Positions 51,278 to 59,214 of a stretch of 64,000 bases of DNA are shown piece after piece. How positions within the stretch are numbered: position 1 is the first letter of the stretch; the number at the start of each line of letters is the position of its first letter. A program made the position numbers and the translations under genes. Location of the stretch: assembly GCF_029853695.1 (NCBI RefSeq), contig NZ_CP122537.1, forward strand, positions 930,001 through 994,000, written 5' to 3'. Below the pieces are notes generated by a model. That model made no database searches. It worked only from the letters and a program-made list of their open reading frames with translations, and was not told the origin of the DNA. Source of the stretch: Jannaschia sp. GRR-S6-38 (GTDB lineage Bacteria; Pseudomonadota; Alphaproteobacteria; Rhodobacterales; Rhodobacteraceae).

Positions 51278-52535
51278 TCTCGGCCTCCCCGCGCTCGTCG
51301 ACATGCCAGGTCTGGATGCCGTTGTTGTGGTAGATGGAATTCTCGCCCCGAACCGCGCGCAGCTGGTTCTTGGTGGGCTGGACGTAGCCGGTCGAGTCGT
51401 GCGCGCGGCTCTGCAGCAGGAGCGGCGTCCCGTCCCAGTCGAACTCGAAATAGAAGCGGTGCATGGACTTTTCGAGGCTGGGCCCATCCATCCGCGCCAT
51501 GTGCCAGTTCTTGCCGCCATCGAGCGTCACGTCCACGCGCGGGATCGTGCCGCGGCCCGACCAGGCAACGCCGGTCAGGACCGTCGGGCCGGGCCCGTGG
51601 GTCAGCGGTGCCTGCGGCGACGGGTTGGTGATGACCGACTTGGCGTCCATCGCCCAGGTGAAGCGGCGGGCCTGGCCGTCCGCCAGGAGGTCGGTGTATT
51701 TCGACGTCTCCTCGCGGTGATGCCAGGGCTGGTCGCCGACCTCGATCCGGCGCAGCCACTTGACCCACATGTTGCCTTCCCAGCCGGGCACGACCAGGCG
51801 GACGGGATAGCCCTGCTCGGGTCGCAGCGCCTCGCCGTTCATCTTGAAGGCGATCATGCAATCGTCGAGCGCCTTCTCGATCGGGATCGAGCGGGTCATG
51901 CCGGAGGCGTCGGCGCCCTCGGGCAGGATCCATTTGCCCGTGGGCCTTACCCCGGCCGAGGCCAGCACGTCGCGTAGCATCACGCCGGTATACATGACGT
52001 TGTGGATCATGCCGTGGGTGAACTGGCAGCCATTGAGCTGTGCGCCGCGCCATTCCATCCCGGAATTGGCCGCGCATTCGAGGAAATAGACCTTGTTGTG
52101 CCGCGGGAAGCGCTTGAGATCCTCCATGGTGAAGACCAGCTCGCGATCCACCAGCCCGTTGATCATCAGGCGGTGCTGCGCGGGATCCACCTCGGCGATG
52201 CCGGCATGGTGGCGCTCGAAGCAGAGCCCATTGGGCGTGATGATGCCGTCCAGCTCGTGCAGCGGCGTGAAGTTGACCGAGGAGACCGGATCGGCGGTCA
52301 GCCACTCGACGTTGCGGCGTTTGACATGCGCCTCGAAGGGCGAGGGCATGCCGTAGGGACGCGCGTCGACGCCCTCGCCCAGCTGCTGCATCCAGGGCTG
52401 GATCTCGGTGATCGCGGGATCGCCGGCGGCGCGGGCGACGCCCGCCGCGGCGGCGGCGCCCCCGGCGGCCATCGCGCCCAGAAGCGCACGGCGGGTGGGA
52501 CCCGCGGCGCGGGTCTTGCTGTCACGGGCGGACAT
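51261..52535 (-). CDS. soxC: Sulfane dehydrogenase molybdenum subunit SoxC
   Basis: A 424-residue sulfite-oxidase-family molybdopterin protein. Its twin-arginine leader (TRRALLGAMAAGG) directs the folded cofactor-bearing protein to the periplasm. The Mo-coordinating Cys is in YFLECAANSGMEWRG, and the cofactor-binding EGADASGMTRSIP and RLVVPGWEGNMWVKWL follow; the C-terminal dimerisation domain ends near ENVEIG. It overlaps both neighbours (14 bp with the DsrE-like gene, 17 bp with soxD). Its presence means thiosulfate can be oxidised fully to sulfate rather than to sulfur globules. Confidence 0.96.
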   Translation of the reverse strand: MSARDSKTRAAGPTRRALLGAMAAGGAAAAAGVARAAGDPAITEIQPWMQQLGEGVDARPYGMPSPFEAHVKRRNVEWLTADPVSSVNFTPLHELDGIITPNGLCFERHHAGIAEVDPAQHRLMINGLVDRELVFTMEDLKRFPRHNKVYFLECAANSGMEWRGAQLNGCQFTHGMIHNVMYTGVMLRDVLASAGVRPTGKWILPEGADASGMTRSIPIEKALDDCMIAFKMNGEALRPEQGYPVRLVVPGWEGNMWVKWLRRIEVGDQPWHHREETSKYTDLLADGQARRFTWAMDAKSVITNPSPQAPLTHGPGPTVLTGVAWSGRGTIPRVDVTLDGGKNWHMARMDGPSLEKSMHRFYFEFDWDGTPLLLQSRAHDSTGYVQPTKNQLRAVRGENSIYHNNGIQTWHVDERGEAENVEIG

Positions 52536-52959
52536 AGGCGTATCCCTCTTCCTGCAGTTCGATCAGCCGCACCACGCCGGAGGGCACGATGCCGGCTTCG
52601 GAGATCAGCGGCACCTCGGCCCCGGCCTTGGCGCTCATGTTGCGGTGGGTGTTGCCGCAGGCGGCGAAGCTGAGATTGTCCATCTCGAGCGCCATGGCCG
52701 AAATCCGGTCCTCGACCGGGCTCTTGCCCGCGACGAACATGTTGAGACCGGGGCCGTAGGCGACGACCTCGACGATGACCTCGTCGCCGATGCTCTCGTA
52801 ATGGGCCTGCACGTTGGCGACGTTGTTCAGCGCCATGTTCATGACCTGTGGGTCGTTCTCGTCGACATGGATGGCGACGCGGTGGACCTCGCCCTCGGCC
52901 AGGGCGGAGGTGGCGAGGCCGGCGGCCAGGGCGGCGGCGGTTGCGATGGATCTGATCAT
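52522..52959 (-). CDS. Exported DsrE-family protein
   Basis: A 145-residue protein with a signal peptide (SIATAAALAAGLATSALA) and a DsrE/DsrF/TusD-like domain (VHRVAIHVDENDPQVMNMALNNVANVQAHY, VVAYGPGLNMF). The conserved Cys is in FAACGNTHRNMSAKAG. DsrE-fold proteins carry sulfur as cysteine persulfide; an exported version between soxB and soxC may handle sulfane sulfur in the periplasm. It overlaps soxC by 14 bp. Confidence 0.85.
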   Translation of the reverse strand: MIRSIATAAALAAGLATSALAEGEVHRVAIHVDENDPQVMNMALNNVANVQAHYESIGDEVIVEVVAYGPGLNMFVAGKSPVEDRISAMALEMDNLSFAACGNTHRNMSAKAGAEVPLISEAGIVPSGVVRLIELQEEGYAYVRP

Positions 52960-52975
52960 GATCGTCCTCCTGATG

Positions 52976-54670
52976 TCAGCCGGTGACGACGCGCACGCTG
53001 TCGTTCGGGGAAACGGACACGGTGCCCTGTCGCTTGATGTGACTTTCGACCACGTCCCAGATGGGCGGGCCCTCGACCTCGGGATTCACGCTGGCCCAGC
53101 CGGCGACGACGTAGGTTCGCGCCGGGTCGATGGCCTCGCCGGTCTTGAGCAGCGTCATCTCGGTGATGCGGCTGCCCTGCGGCCGGGTGATGTCGATGCG
53201 GTAGCCCATGCCGCCCACGCGGACCATGTCGCCGCCCTGCTGGTAGTAGGGATCGGGGTGGAACAGGTTGTCGGCCACGTCCTCCATGATCGTGTGCAGC
53301 ATCTCGCCCGTCATCTCGGTGCGGTAGGCCTCGGGATAGGACATGGCGGTGGCGTTCATCAGGTCCTCGCGGGTGATGTCCTGCCCCGGCAGCACCGAGG
53401 CGCCCCAGCGGAAGCCCGGCGACAGCGCGATATCGGCCTCGCGCTCCTCCAGGAGCGCCTGGCAGATCAGGTCGTCCCAGGTGCCGTTGAAATTCCCCCG
53501 CCGGTAGAGAAGCGACTCGGTCTGGCCCAGCACCTCGGAAAGCTCGGCCTGGAAGGGCGCGCGGTGGCCTTCGACCAGCGCCGTCATTTCCGGATCGGGC
53601 GCGATCACGTCCGCGAAGATCGGGATCAGCTTGTGGGCGACGGATTTCACCTCGCCGCCCTGCACGTCGAGATCGAGGCGGCTGACGAACTTGCCGTGGC
53701 TGCCGCTGGCGATCAGATGCGTCCGGCCCACCAACACCGGCTCGGGCAGCGCGTCATGCGTGTGGCCAGTCAGGATCACGTCGATGCCCGGCACGTTGGC
53801 GGCCATCTTCCGGTCCACGTCGAAGCCGTTATGCGACAGCACGACCACCGCCTCGGCGCCGGCGGCGCGGGCCTCGGTCACGACCTCGGCCATCCGCTCC
53901 TCGCGGACGCCGAAGCTGAGGCCCGGGAACATGTAGCCGGGATTGGCGATCGGCATGTAGGGGAAGGCCTGGCCGATCACGGCGATCTGCGCGCCGCCGC
54001 GCTCGAACATCTTGTAGGGTTCGTAGGCGGGCTCGTCCCATTCGGCGTCGAAGATATTGGCGCCGAGGAAGGGGTGGCCCAGCTCGTTCTCGACGATCTC
54101 GGTCACGCGGTCGATCCCGAGGGTGAATTCCCAATGCGAGGTCATCGCGTCGGTGCCCAGCGCGTTGAACACGTCGACCATGTCGCGGCCCTCGGTGCGT
54201 AGGGCGGTCAGGCTGCCCTGCCAGGTGTCGCCGCCGTCGAGCAGCAGCGCGTCGGGGCGCTCGGCGCGGATGGCCTTGACCACGGTGGCGATCCGGTCGG
54301 CGCCGCCCATGCGGCCGTAGCTGCGCGCGAGCGCCGCGAAATCGGGATAGGACAGCGCGTATTGCAGCGGCGAGTTCGCCTCGATCCCATAGCGGCGCAG
54401 AAAATCCTGGCCGGTCAGGTGCGGCGGCTCGCCCTGCACGGCGCCGACGCCCAGGTTGATCTCGGGCTCGCGGAACCAGACCGGCACGAGCTGGGCGTGG
54501 ATGTCGGTGATGTGGATCAGGGTGACGTTGCCCGAGCTGTCGAAGGACAGCAGGTCGTCCTGCGTCATCGCCTGCTGCGCGGCGAGCCGGGACCAGTTGC
54601 CGAAGGCGCTGCCGCCGTAGATCGCCGATGCCGCCATCGCCGCCTGCAGGAAATCGCGCCGTGAAATCAT
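52976..54670 (-). CDS. soxB: Thiosulfohydrolase SoxB
   Basis: A 564-residue dimanganese hydrolase of the 5'-nucleotidase fold that releases sulfate from SoxY-bound cysteine S-sulfonate. Twin-arginine leader SRRDFLQAAMAAS. Metal-site motifs include LIHITDIHAQL, LLDGGDTWQGS, SHWEFTLG in place of the nucleotidase GNHEF, SHNGFD and GHTHD. The start is ATG 54670 (MISRRDFLQ) after TGGAG; the ATG 33 bp upstream sits in an operator-like AT patch. It is preceded by an 88-bp gap from soxA with an ATTC-type box, so it may also have its own promoter. Confidence 0.96.
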   Translation of the reverse strand: MISRRDFLQAAMAASAIYGGSAFGNWSRLAAQQAMTQDDLLSFDSSGNVTLIHITDIHAQLVPVWFREPEINLGVGAVQGEPPHLTGQDFLRRYGIEANSPLQYALSYPDFAALARSYGRMGGADRIATVVKAIRAERPDALLLDGGDTWQGSLTALRTEGRDMVDVFNALGTDAMTSHWEFTLGIDRVTEIVENELGHPFLGANIFDAEWDEPAYEPYKMFERGGAQIAVIGQAFPYMPIANPGYMFPGLSFGVREERMAEVVTEARAAGAEAVVVLSHNGFDVDRKMAANVPGIDVILTGHTHDALPEPVLVGRTHLIASGSHGKFVSRLDLDVQGGEVKSVAHKLIPIFADVIAPDPEMTALVEGHRAPFQAELSEVLGQTESLLYRRGNFNGTWDDLICQALLEEREADIALSPGFRWGASVLPGQDITREDLMNATAMSYPEAYRTEMTGEMLHTIMEDVADNLFHPDPYYQQGGDMVRVGGMGYRIDITRPQGSRITEMTLLKTGEAIDPARTYVVAGWASVNPEVEGPPIWDVVESHIKRQGTVSVSPNDSVRVVTG

Positions 54671-54687
54671 GGGCTGGCTCCAATCAT

Positions 54688-54703
54688 ATTCGCAGTCTTG
54701 CAT
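54688..54703. promoter_or_regulatory. SoxR-like box upstream of soxB (ATTC-N8-GCAT)
   Basis: ATTC (54688-54691) and GCAT (54700-54703) flank eight bases, 17 bp upstream of soxB inside the soxA-soxB gap. The second half-site deviates from GAAT at two bases but is identical to that of the soxX box on the opposite strand. Functional status is uncertain because it is inside a longer co-directional run. Confidence 0.45.
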
Positions 54704-54758
54704 ATCTGCGAGGAGAGAAAGGCCCGCCTGCCGTTTCCGGCGGGCGGGCCCATCGCGG

Positions 54759-55604
54759 TCAGTTGCGGACGCTGGGGCCTTCGACCGACAGGCCGTTGGC
54801 GCGCGACGCCACGTAGAGTTCCAGCGCGACCAGCTCGGGCGAGCCCGGATCGAAGGTCGCGGCGCGGGTATCGCGGATGCAGCCCTTGAAGCGAGAATGG
54901 ACGCCGTTGAGCTTGGTGTTCTTCAGCCGGTAGGTCGGGAAGCCGTTGATCTGGCCCTGACTCAGATGGTCGGCCCGGATCATCATGCCGTAATTGTCCT
55001 CGTGGCAATTGGCACAGGACAGCTCCAGCTGGCCGTAACGGGTGTAGTAGATGTCCTTGCCCTGCTCCCAGGTCTCGGCGGCCGGGCCGTCGATCGCCAC
55101 GCTCATGGGCATGCCGCGGCTGACCGAGGTCAGCAGCGCCGTCATGTTCACCGCCGTGCCCTTGTCGTAGGCATAGGGCTCGGCGCCCATGCGCTCGGTG
55201 CGGCACTCGTTCATCTGCATGGTCAGCGTCTGGACCTCGCCCGCGGCCTCGTCCCACTTGGGATAGGTCGCGCTGACGCCCGCCATCTCCTCGGGGTCGC
55301 CGTGGCAGGAGGCGCAGCTCTCGCCCTCGGTGCCCGCGACCTCGTTCCACTCGTCCAGCGCGGCCTCGACGCCCAGCATGCCGGGATTGTCGAAATCGTC
55401 CATCTGAACGGCCTGCGTCTCGTCCGAGCGGAAGCGCCAGCCGGAATAGATCGTGTCGATCACGCCTTCGAGATGGGCCGGGGCCGCGACCTCGGTCACG
55501 ATCTCGATCTCGCCGTTGATGACGAGCGTGTCCTCGTCGGGATCGGCCCAGCCGGCGCCCGCGCCCATGGCGAGCATCGCGGCGGATAGCATCATCTTCT
55601 TCAT
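54759..55604 (-). CDS. soxA: Sulfur-oxidising cytochrome SoxA (SoxXA large subunit)
   Basis: A 281-residue periplasmic dihaem cytochrome c. With SoxX it oxidatively joins thiosulfate to the SoxY cysteine. Haem motifs are CASCH and CANCH, and the late Cys in FKGCIRDTRA is the persulfide-modified catalytic haem ligand. Signal peptide MMLSAAMLAMGAGAGWA. The ATG at 55604 is clear. It follows soxZ by 66 bp. The presence of both haem motifs places it with the Paracoccus/Rhodovulum-type SoxA. Confidence 0.95.
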   Translation of the reverse strand: MKKMMLSAAMLAMGAGAGWADPDEDTLVINGEIEIVTEVAAPAHLEGVIDTIYSGWRFRSDETQAVQMDDFDNPGMLGVEAALDEWNEVAGTEGESCASCHGDPEEMAGVSATYPKWDEAAGEVQTLTMQMNECRTERMGAEPYAYDKGTAVNMTALLTSVSRGMPMSVAIDGPAAETWEQGKDIYYTRYGQLELSCANCHEDNYGMMIRADHLSQGQINGFPTYRLKNTKLNGVHSRFKGCIRDTRAATFDPGSPELVALELYVASRANGLSVEGPSVRN

Positions 55605-55670
55605 GTCGTTCCTCCCTCCCCTTCCGGGATCGCGGCCTCCCCTCCTCCCGGGAAGGCCCAGAGCCCCTGG

Positions 55671-56000
55671 TCAGGAGACCGTGATGGCTTTTTCTTCGGT
55701 GTAGACGCTGCCGTCGTCGTCGTACCACGTGAACACGAAGGTGCCCGACGCGGGGACGATGGCCTCGAACTCGAAATACGGGTTGGTCGAGATCGCGGGT
55801 TCCAGCGTCACGTCGATCACGTTCTCACCCTCGAAATCGACGGTGAACCGGTTGATGATCGACCGCGGGATGACGTTCCCGTCGCTGTCCTTGCGCTGAC
55901 CCGATTCCATCTGGTGCGAGATCAGGGTCTTGATCTGGATGGCTTCACCGGCCGACGCCTCCTTGGGGACGCGGACGCGGGGTTTGACGCCTTCTGCCAT
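55671..56000 (-). CDS. soxZ: Sulfur carrier complex protein SoxZ
   Basis: A 109-residue immunoglobulin-like beta protein that forms the SoxYZ carrier; it has no signal peptide and is co-exported with SoxY. Typical blocks: KPRVRVPKEASAGEAIQIKTLISHQMESGQR, IPRSIINRFTV and FEAIVPASGTFVFTWYDDDG. It starts 23 bp after soxY. Length matches the family. Confidence 0.95.
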   Translation of the reverse strand: MAEGVKPRVRVPKEASAGEAIQIKTLISHQMESGQRKDSDGNVIPRSIINRFTVDFEGENVIDVTLEPAISTNPYFEFEAIVPASGTFVFTWYDDDGSVYTEEKAITVS

Positions 56001-56023
56001 GGTCTTCTCCTTTGTCCTGAGCC

Positions 56024-56449
56024 TCAGCCGCCGCAGCCGCCGATGGTGACTTTCACTTCCTGGGACGCCTGCACGAAGCTGCCATCCGCCATCTTGGCGA
56101 TGGCGATGACGTCCTGCGTGCCGGCCAGACGAATGCGGGTCGACGCGAACTGGCTGGCCGCCAGCGGGCCGAAATGGAACGTGCCCACGTCCGGGTTCGG
56201 GTTGCCGGCGGCGAGCAGCATGATCGACGCGGCACCCGGGGCGGAGACCTCGATCGGGACGGTGTTGCCGTTCTCGGCGATTTCCGGCGCGGTCAGGGAA
56301 ATCCCGCCCGAGCCGACTTCGGCCCCGCCGGTGAAGGCGTTGATCGCCGCATCGACGCCTTCGGTGGCGGCGAGGGCGGGCATCGGCAGCGCCGTCAGCG
56401 CGAGGGCGGAGCCCCCCAGCAGCAGCGCGTCACGTCGCGTGAGTTGCAT
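56024..56449 (-). CDS. soxY: Sulfur carrier protein SoxY
   Basis: A 141-residue carrier whose C-terminal GGCGG swinging arm binds the sulfur intermediates on its Cys. A twin-arginine leader (TRRDALLLGGSALALTALP) exports it folded with SoxZ. The mature part has the PNPDVGTFHFGPL segment of the family. It begins one base after the soxX stop, so the two are coupled. Confidence 0.96.
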   Translation of the reverse strand: MQLTRRDALLLGGSALALTALPMPALAATEGVDAAINAFTGGAEVGSGGISLTAPEIAENGNTVPIEVSAPGAASIMLLAAGNPNPDVGTFHFGPLAASQFASTRIRLAGTQDVIAIAKMADGSFVQASQEVKVTIGGCGG

Positions 56450-56450
56450 C

Positions 56451-56930
56451 TCAGCTCTCCTTCAATGTCATCAGATAGGCGACCACGTCCTCGACCTCCT
56501 GCGCCGTCAGAAGCGGCGCGAGTTCGCCTTCCGCGGCCTTGCCGGTATAGGCGTCGCCGGGGCGGACATAGCCGGTGGTCTTGTAGAAGGACGGCATCAT
56601 CGTCCCCTCGAACATCACCTTGGCATTGGCCACGATCCCGCGCAGGTCGGCCTCGGTCCAGCGATCGGCCACGCCGTCCAGCGGCGGGCCGATTTCGCCG
56701 TGGAAGCCCAGTTCCTCGAGGTCGGTCACGGCATGGCAGGCAATGCAGTTGCCCGAGCCCTTGTTCATCAGCAGCCGGCCGTTCTCCGCATCGCCCGGCG
56801 CACCCGACAGCGAGACGGTGACCGCCCCGTATTCGTCGAATTCGACTTCGGCGGGGGCCACGACGCCCTCGGCCATTGCCATCGTCGCGGCCGTCATCGA
56901 CGCCGCAATGCTCAACGCAAAGCGTCTCAT
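56451..56930 (-). CDS. soxX: Sulfur-oxidising cytochrome SoxX (SoxXA small subunit)
   Basis: A 159-residue monohaem cytochrome c: signal peptide (RRFALSIAASMTAATMAMA), haem motif CIACH in NKGSGNCIACHAV, and Met ligand in GTMMPSFYKT. It accepts electrons from SoxA. I use ATG 56930 because the in-frame ATG at 56942 is part of the GGGAGG ribosome-binding site. First gene of the soxXYZA run; the AT-rich control patch at 56998-57025 lies just upstream. Confidence 0.94.
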   Translation of the reverse strand: MRRFALSIAASMTAATMAMAEGVVAPAEVEFDEYGAVTVSLSGAPGDAENGRLLMNKGSGNCIACHAVTDLEELGFHGEIGPPLDGVADRWTEADLRGIVANAKVMFEGTMMPSFYKTTGYVRPGDAYTGKAAEGELAPLLTAQEVEDVVAYLMTLKES

Positions 56931-56997
56931 GAAACCTCCCATTGGTCGTCCTCCGACTCCGAGGCTAGGACACCCGACCCGGCCCGCGCAAGATCAA

Positions 56998-57013
56998 ATG
57001 CATACTTGTGAAT
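56998..57013. promoter_or_regulatory. SoxR-like box and AT-rich promoter patch upstream of soxX
   Basis: On the reverse strand the site reads ATTC-N8-GCAT (forward ATGC at 56998-57001, GAAT at 57010-57013), 68 bp before the soxX start. The surrounding 35 bp are unusually AT-rich and share the 11-mer ATTTATGTATT (reverse strand) with the soxS/soxV divergent region, so this is probably both promoter and operator for soxX onward. Confidence 0.6.
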
Positions 57014-57025
57014 ACATAAATGTAA

Positions 57026-57577
57026 TCACCCGCCGCCGAGCTTCCGGGCGTGGTAGGCTTGAAAGGGCTCCTCGCCCTCGTAGCCCTTCTCCAGCACCCA
57101 GTTCAGCATGTTGCGCGTCATCCCGGCGCTGAAGGCGCCCGGAACCGCCACGACCGCGGCCTCTTCGGCGGTCAGGCCCTCGGGCACGTCCTCGGGAAAG
57201 AAGAGCAGCGTCGGCGTGAAGTTCAGGCGCCACTTCCGGGACGCGTCCTTCTCGGCCAGCGTCTCGCCGTCGAAGTCGGTCACCTCGACATCGCCGAACA
57301 TGTTCATCTGCACGACGAAGAAATCCTCGCCCAGCATCCGCGCGATATCGGGCTCGACGAAGACCTCTTCGTGCATCTGGGTGCAGTAGATGCAGCCGCG
57401 CTGCTCGACGATGACGACGAGGCGCTTGCCCTCGGCCCCGGCCTCCCCGAGATCCTCGCGTAGGTCCTTGAAGGTCTCGACCATCCAGGGCGCCTTGTGC
57501 AGGCCGTCATCCCCCAGTTCGGCCGCGCCCGCCGGAATGGCGAGACAGGCCGCGATGGTTGCGATCCAGTGTTTCAT
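57026..57577 (-). CDS. soxW: Periplasmic thioredoxin SoxW
   Basis: A 183-residue exported thioredoxin-fold protein: signal peptide (HWIATIAACLAIPAGAAE) and a redox CxxC in VIVEQRGCIYCTQMHEEVF, followed by FTPTLLFFPED with the cis-Pro. In Paracoccus, SoxW is reduced by SoxV and keeps the SoxYZ carrier active. It starts 14 bp after soxV. The 95-bp gap to soxX contains the soxX control patch. Confidence 0.93.
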   Translation of the reverse strand: MKHWIATIAACLAIPAGAAELGDDGLHKAPWMVETFKDLREDLGEAGAEGKRLVVIVEQRGCIYCTQMHEEVFVEPDIARMLGEDFFVVQMNMFGDVEVTDFDGETLAEKDASRKWRLNFTPTLLFFPEDVPEGLTAEEAAVVAVPGAFSAGMTRNMLNWVLEKGYEGEEPFQAYHARKLGGG

Positions 57578-57591
57578 GTCGTCCTCCCTTG

Positions 57592-58323
57592 TCAGCCGAT
57601 GGCCGGCCAGAATTGCAGCATCCAGTTGGCGATGACGTTCATCGAGTTCGTCGCGATCAGCAGCGCGAAGACCACCAATGCGCCGCCCATGATCTTCTCG
57701 ATCTTGGGCAGGTGCCGCCGGAAGCGGCGCATCCAGCGCATGAACGGGCCCACGAAGGCCGCCGCCAGCACGAAGGGCGCCGTCATGCCGACCGCGTAGG
57801 CCGCCAGCAGCGTCATGCCCTGCGTCACGCTCTCCTGCGCGCCGGCCATGAACAGGATCGCGGCCAGGACCGGCCCGACGCAGGGCGTCCAGCCGAAGGC
57901 GAAGGCCAGCCCGATCAGGTAGCCGGCCGCGATCCCGCCCTGCGACGGGGTGCCGGCCGCCCCTTGCCCGAAGGAGCGGTAGAGCAGCCCGATCCGCAGC
58001 ACGCCCAGGAAATGCAGCCCCATCAGCAGGATGATCCCCACCGCGATCCAGCGCAGCACGTCGAACCAGTCGCGCACCACCTGGCCGAAGGCCGTGGCCG
58101 TCGCGCCCAGCCCGATGAAGATCGTGGCCACCCCGGCCGCGAAGGCCACCGCCGACAGGACCGCGCGGCGCCGCGTGCCCGCGGGCAGCGCGCCCTCCTC
58201 CAGCGCCTGGACCGAGCCGCCGGCGAGATAGGACAGGTAGAAAGGCACCATCGGCAGGATGCAGGGCGACAGGAACGACAGAAGTCCCGCCAGGGCCGCC
58301 CCCGCAATGGTGACATCGAACAT
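57592..58323 (-). CDS. soxV: CcdA-type thiol-reductant transporter SoxV
   Basis: A 243-residue membrane protein of the CcdA/DsbD-core family with six helices. The paired cysteines that shuttle electrons across the membrane are in LLSFLSPCILPMVPFY and GWTPCVGPVLAA. It delivers cytoplasmic reducing power to periplasmic SoxW. First gene of the reverse-strand sox run and divergent from soxS across a 50-bp AT-rich control region. Confidence 0.95.
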   Translation of the reverse strand: MFDVTIAGAALAGLLSFLSPCILPMVPFYLSYLAGGSVQALEEGALPAGTRRRAVLSAVAFAAGVATIFIGLGATATAFGQVVRDWFDVLRWIAVGIILLMGLHFLGVLRIGLLYRSFGQGAAGTPSQGGIAAGYLIGLAFAFGWTPCVGPVLAAILFMAGAQESVTQGMTLLAAYAVGMTAPFVLAAAFVGPFMRWMRRFRRHLPKIEKIMGGALVVFALLIATNSMNVIANWMLQFWPAIG

Positions 58324-58352
58324 CTGTTAGCCTTCCCTTGCCCGCGAAACAT

Positions 58353-58368
58353 ATTCAATTTATGTATT
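58353..58368. promoter_or_regulatory. SoxR-like box between soxV and soxS
   Basis: ATTC (58353-58356) is followed after eight bases by TATT, a degenerate partner of GAAT. A CATATTCA/TGAAATG imperfect inverted repeat spans 58350-58377. The whole 50-bp divergent region is AT-rich, must serve both soxV and soxS, and shares ATTTATGTATT with the soxX patch and TATTCAAT with the MBL-gene box. Confidence 0.6.
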
Positions 58369-58373
58369 ATGAA

Positions 58374-58766
58374 ATGCAACCGCTGATCCGCGCCGCATGC
58401 CTGGCCTGTTTCGGGCTTCTTCCCCTGCCCTCGCTGGCGCAGGTCGAGTTGATCATGGGCGAGGAGGAGGGCTGCATCTGGTGCGCCCGCTGGAATGCGG
58501 AGGTCGCGCCGGAATATCCCAAGACCGCCGAGGGCCGCGCCGCGCCGCTACGGCGCGTCGATATCCACGCCCCGCTTCCGGAGGGGCTGGCGCTGGACGG
58601 ACGCCTGACCTTCACGCCGACCTTCGTGCTGGTCGAGAACGGCCGCGAGCTCGCCCGGCTCGAGGGCTATCCTGGCGAGGATTTCTTCTGGCCGCTTCTG
58701 GGCCGGATGCTAGATGAGGCGGTCGAGACGACCCCCCAACTGGACGGATGGCGCGATGAACGTTAG
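58374..58766 (+). CDS. soxS: Periplasmic thioredoxin-like SoxS
   Basis: A 130-residue exported thioredoxin-fold protein: signal peptide QPLIRAACLACFGLLPLPSLAQ and CxxC in EEGCIWCARWN, with FTPTFVLVENG. In Paracoccus, SoxS reactivates the SoxYZ carrier. ATGs at 58362 and 58374 are both possible; neither has a Shine-Dalgarno and both lie in or beside the operator-like patch, so the message may be nearly leaderless. I choose 58374 because the signal peptide then has normal proportions. SoxR follows. Confidence 0.88.
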   Translation: MQPLIRAACLACFGLLPLPSLAQVELIMGEEEGCIWCARWNAEVAPEYPKTAEGRAAPLRRVDIHAPLPEGLALDGRLTFTPTFVLVENGRELARLEGYPGEDFFWPLLGRMLDEAVETTPQLDGWRDER

Positions 58767-58830
58767 GCCTGCCCCCGCCGCCGCGGCGCCGCACCCCGCG
58801 CCGCCCCACACGACGCAGGAGACGCGTTCC

Positions 58831-59187
58831 ATGGCCCTGCCGGTGTTCGGCCCCGAAACCACCGAGGACGATCTCGACCGCATGGTCGAGAACGCCACCG
58901 CCGCGTCGAACTTCCTCAAGGCGATCAGCCATGAGGGCCGGTTGATGATCCTGTGCCACCTCGCCTCGGGCGAGAAATCGGTCACCGAACTCGAAGAGCT
59001 GCTCTCGGCCCGGCAGGCCGCCGTGTCGCAGCAGCTCGGGCGCCTGCGGCTCGAAGGCCTGGTCCAGCCGCGGCGCGAGGGCAAGACGATCTTCTACTCC
59101 TTGACCGATGACCGGGCGACCCGGATCATGGATGTCGTCTACGACCTGTTCTGCAGGCGGAACGGCACGGAGGGGGGACGACCCTGA
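58831..59187 (+). CDS. soxR: ArsR-family persulfide-responsive repressor SoxR
   Basis: A 118-residue ArsR-type winged-helix repressor. HTH: KSVTELEELLSARQAAVSQQLGRLRLEGLV. Cys42 (MILCHL) and Cys108 (DLFCRR) correspond in position to the sensing pair Cys41/Cys107 of SqrR, which forms a polysulfide link when reactive sulfur is present. I start at MALPVFGPE, with AGGAG nine nt upstream; an in-frame ATG at 58756 would add 25 proline-rich residues and overlap soxS. It is the natural regulator of the ATTC-N8 boxes in this locus. Confidence 0.92.
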   Translation: MALPVFGPETTEDDLDRMVENATAASNFLKAISHEGRLMILCHLASGEKSVTELEELLSARQAAVSQQLGRLRLEGLVQPRREGKTIFYSLTDDRATRIMDVVYDLFCRRNGTEGGRP

Positions 59188-59214
59188 GCCCGACGCTCCG
59201 AGGGAGGATGGGCC

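Noticed and set aside
58756..58830. Longer SoxR starting at 58756
   Set aside because: The extra 25 residues are Pro/Ala-rich and overlap soxS, whereas ATG 58831 has AGGAG at normal spacing and gives the usual length with sensor cysteines in register.
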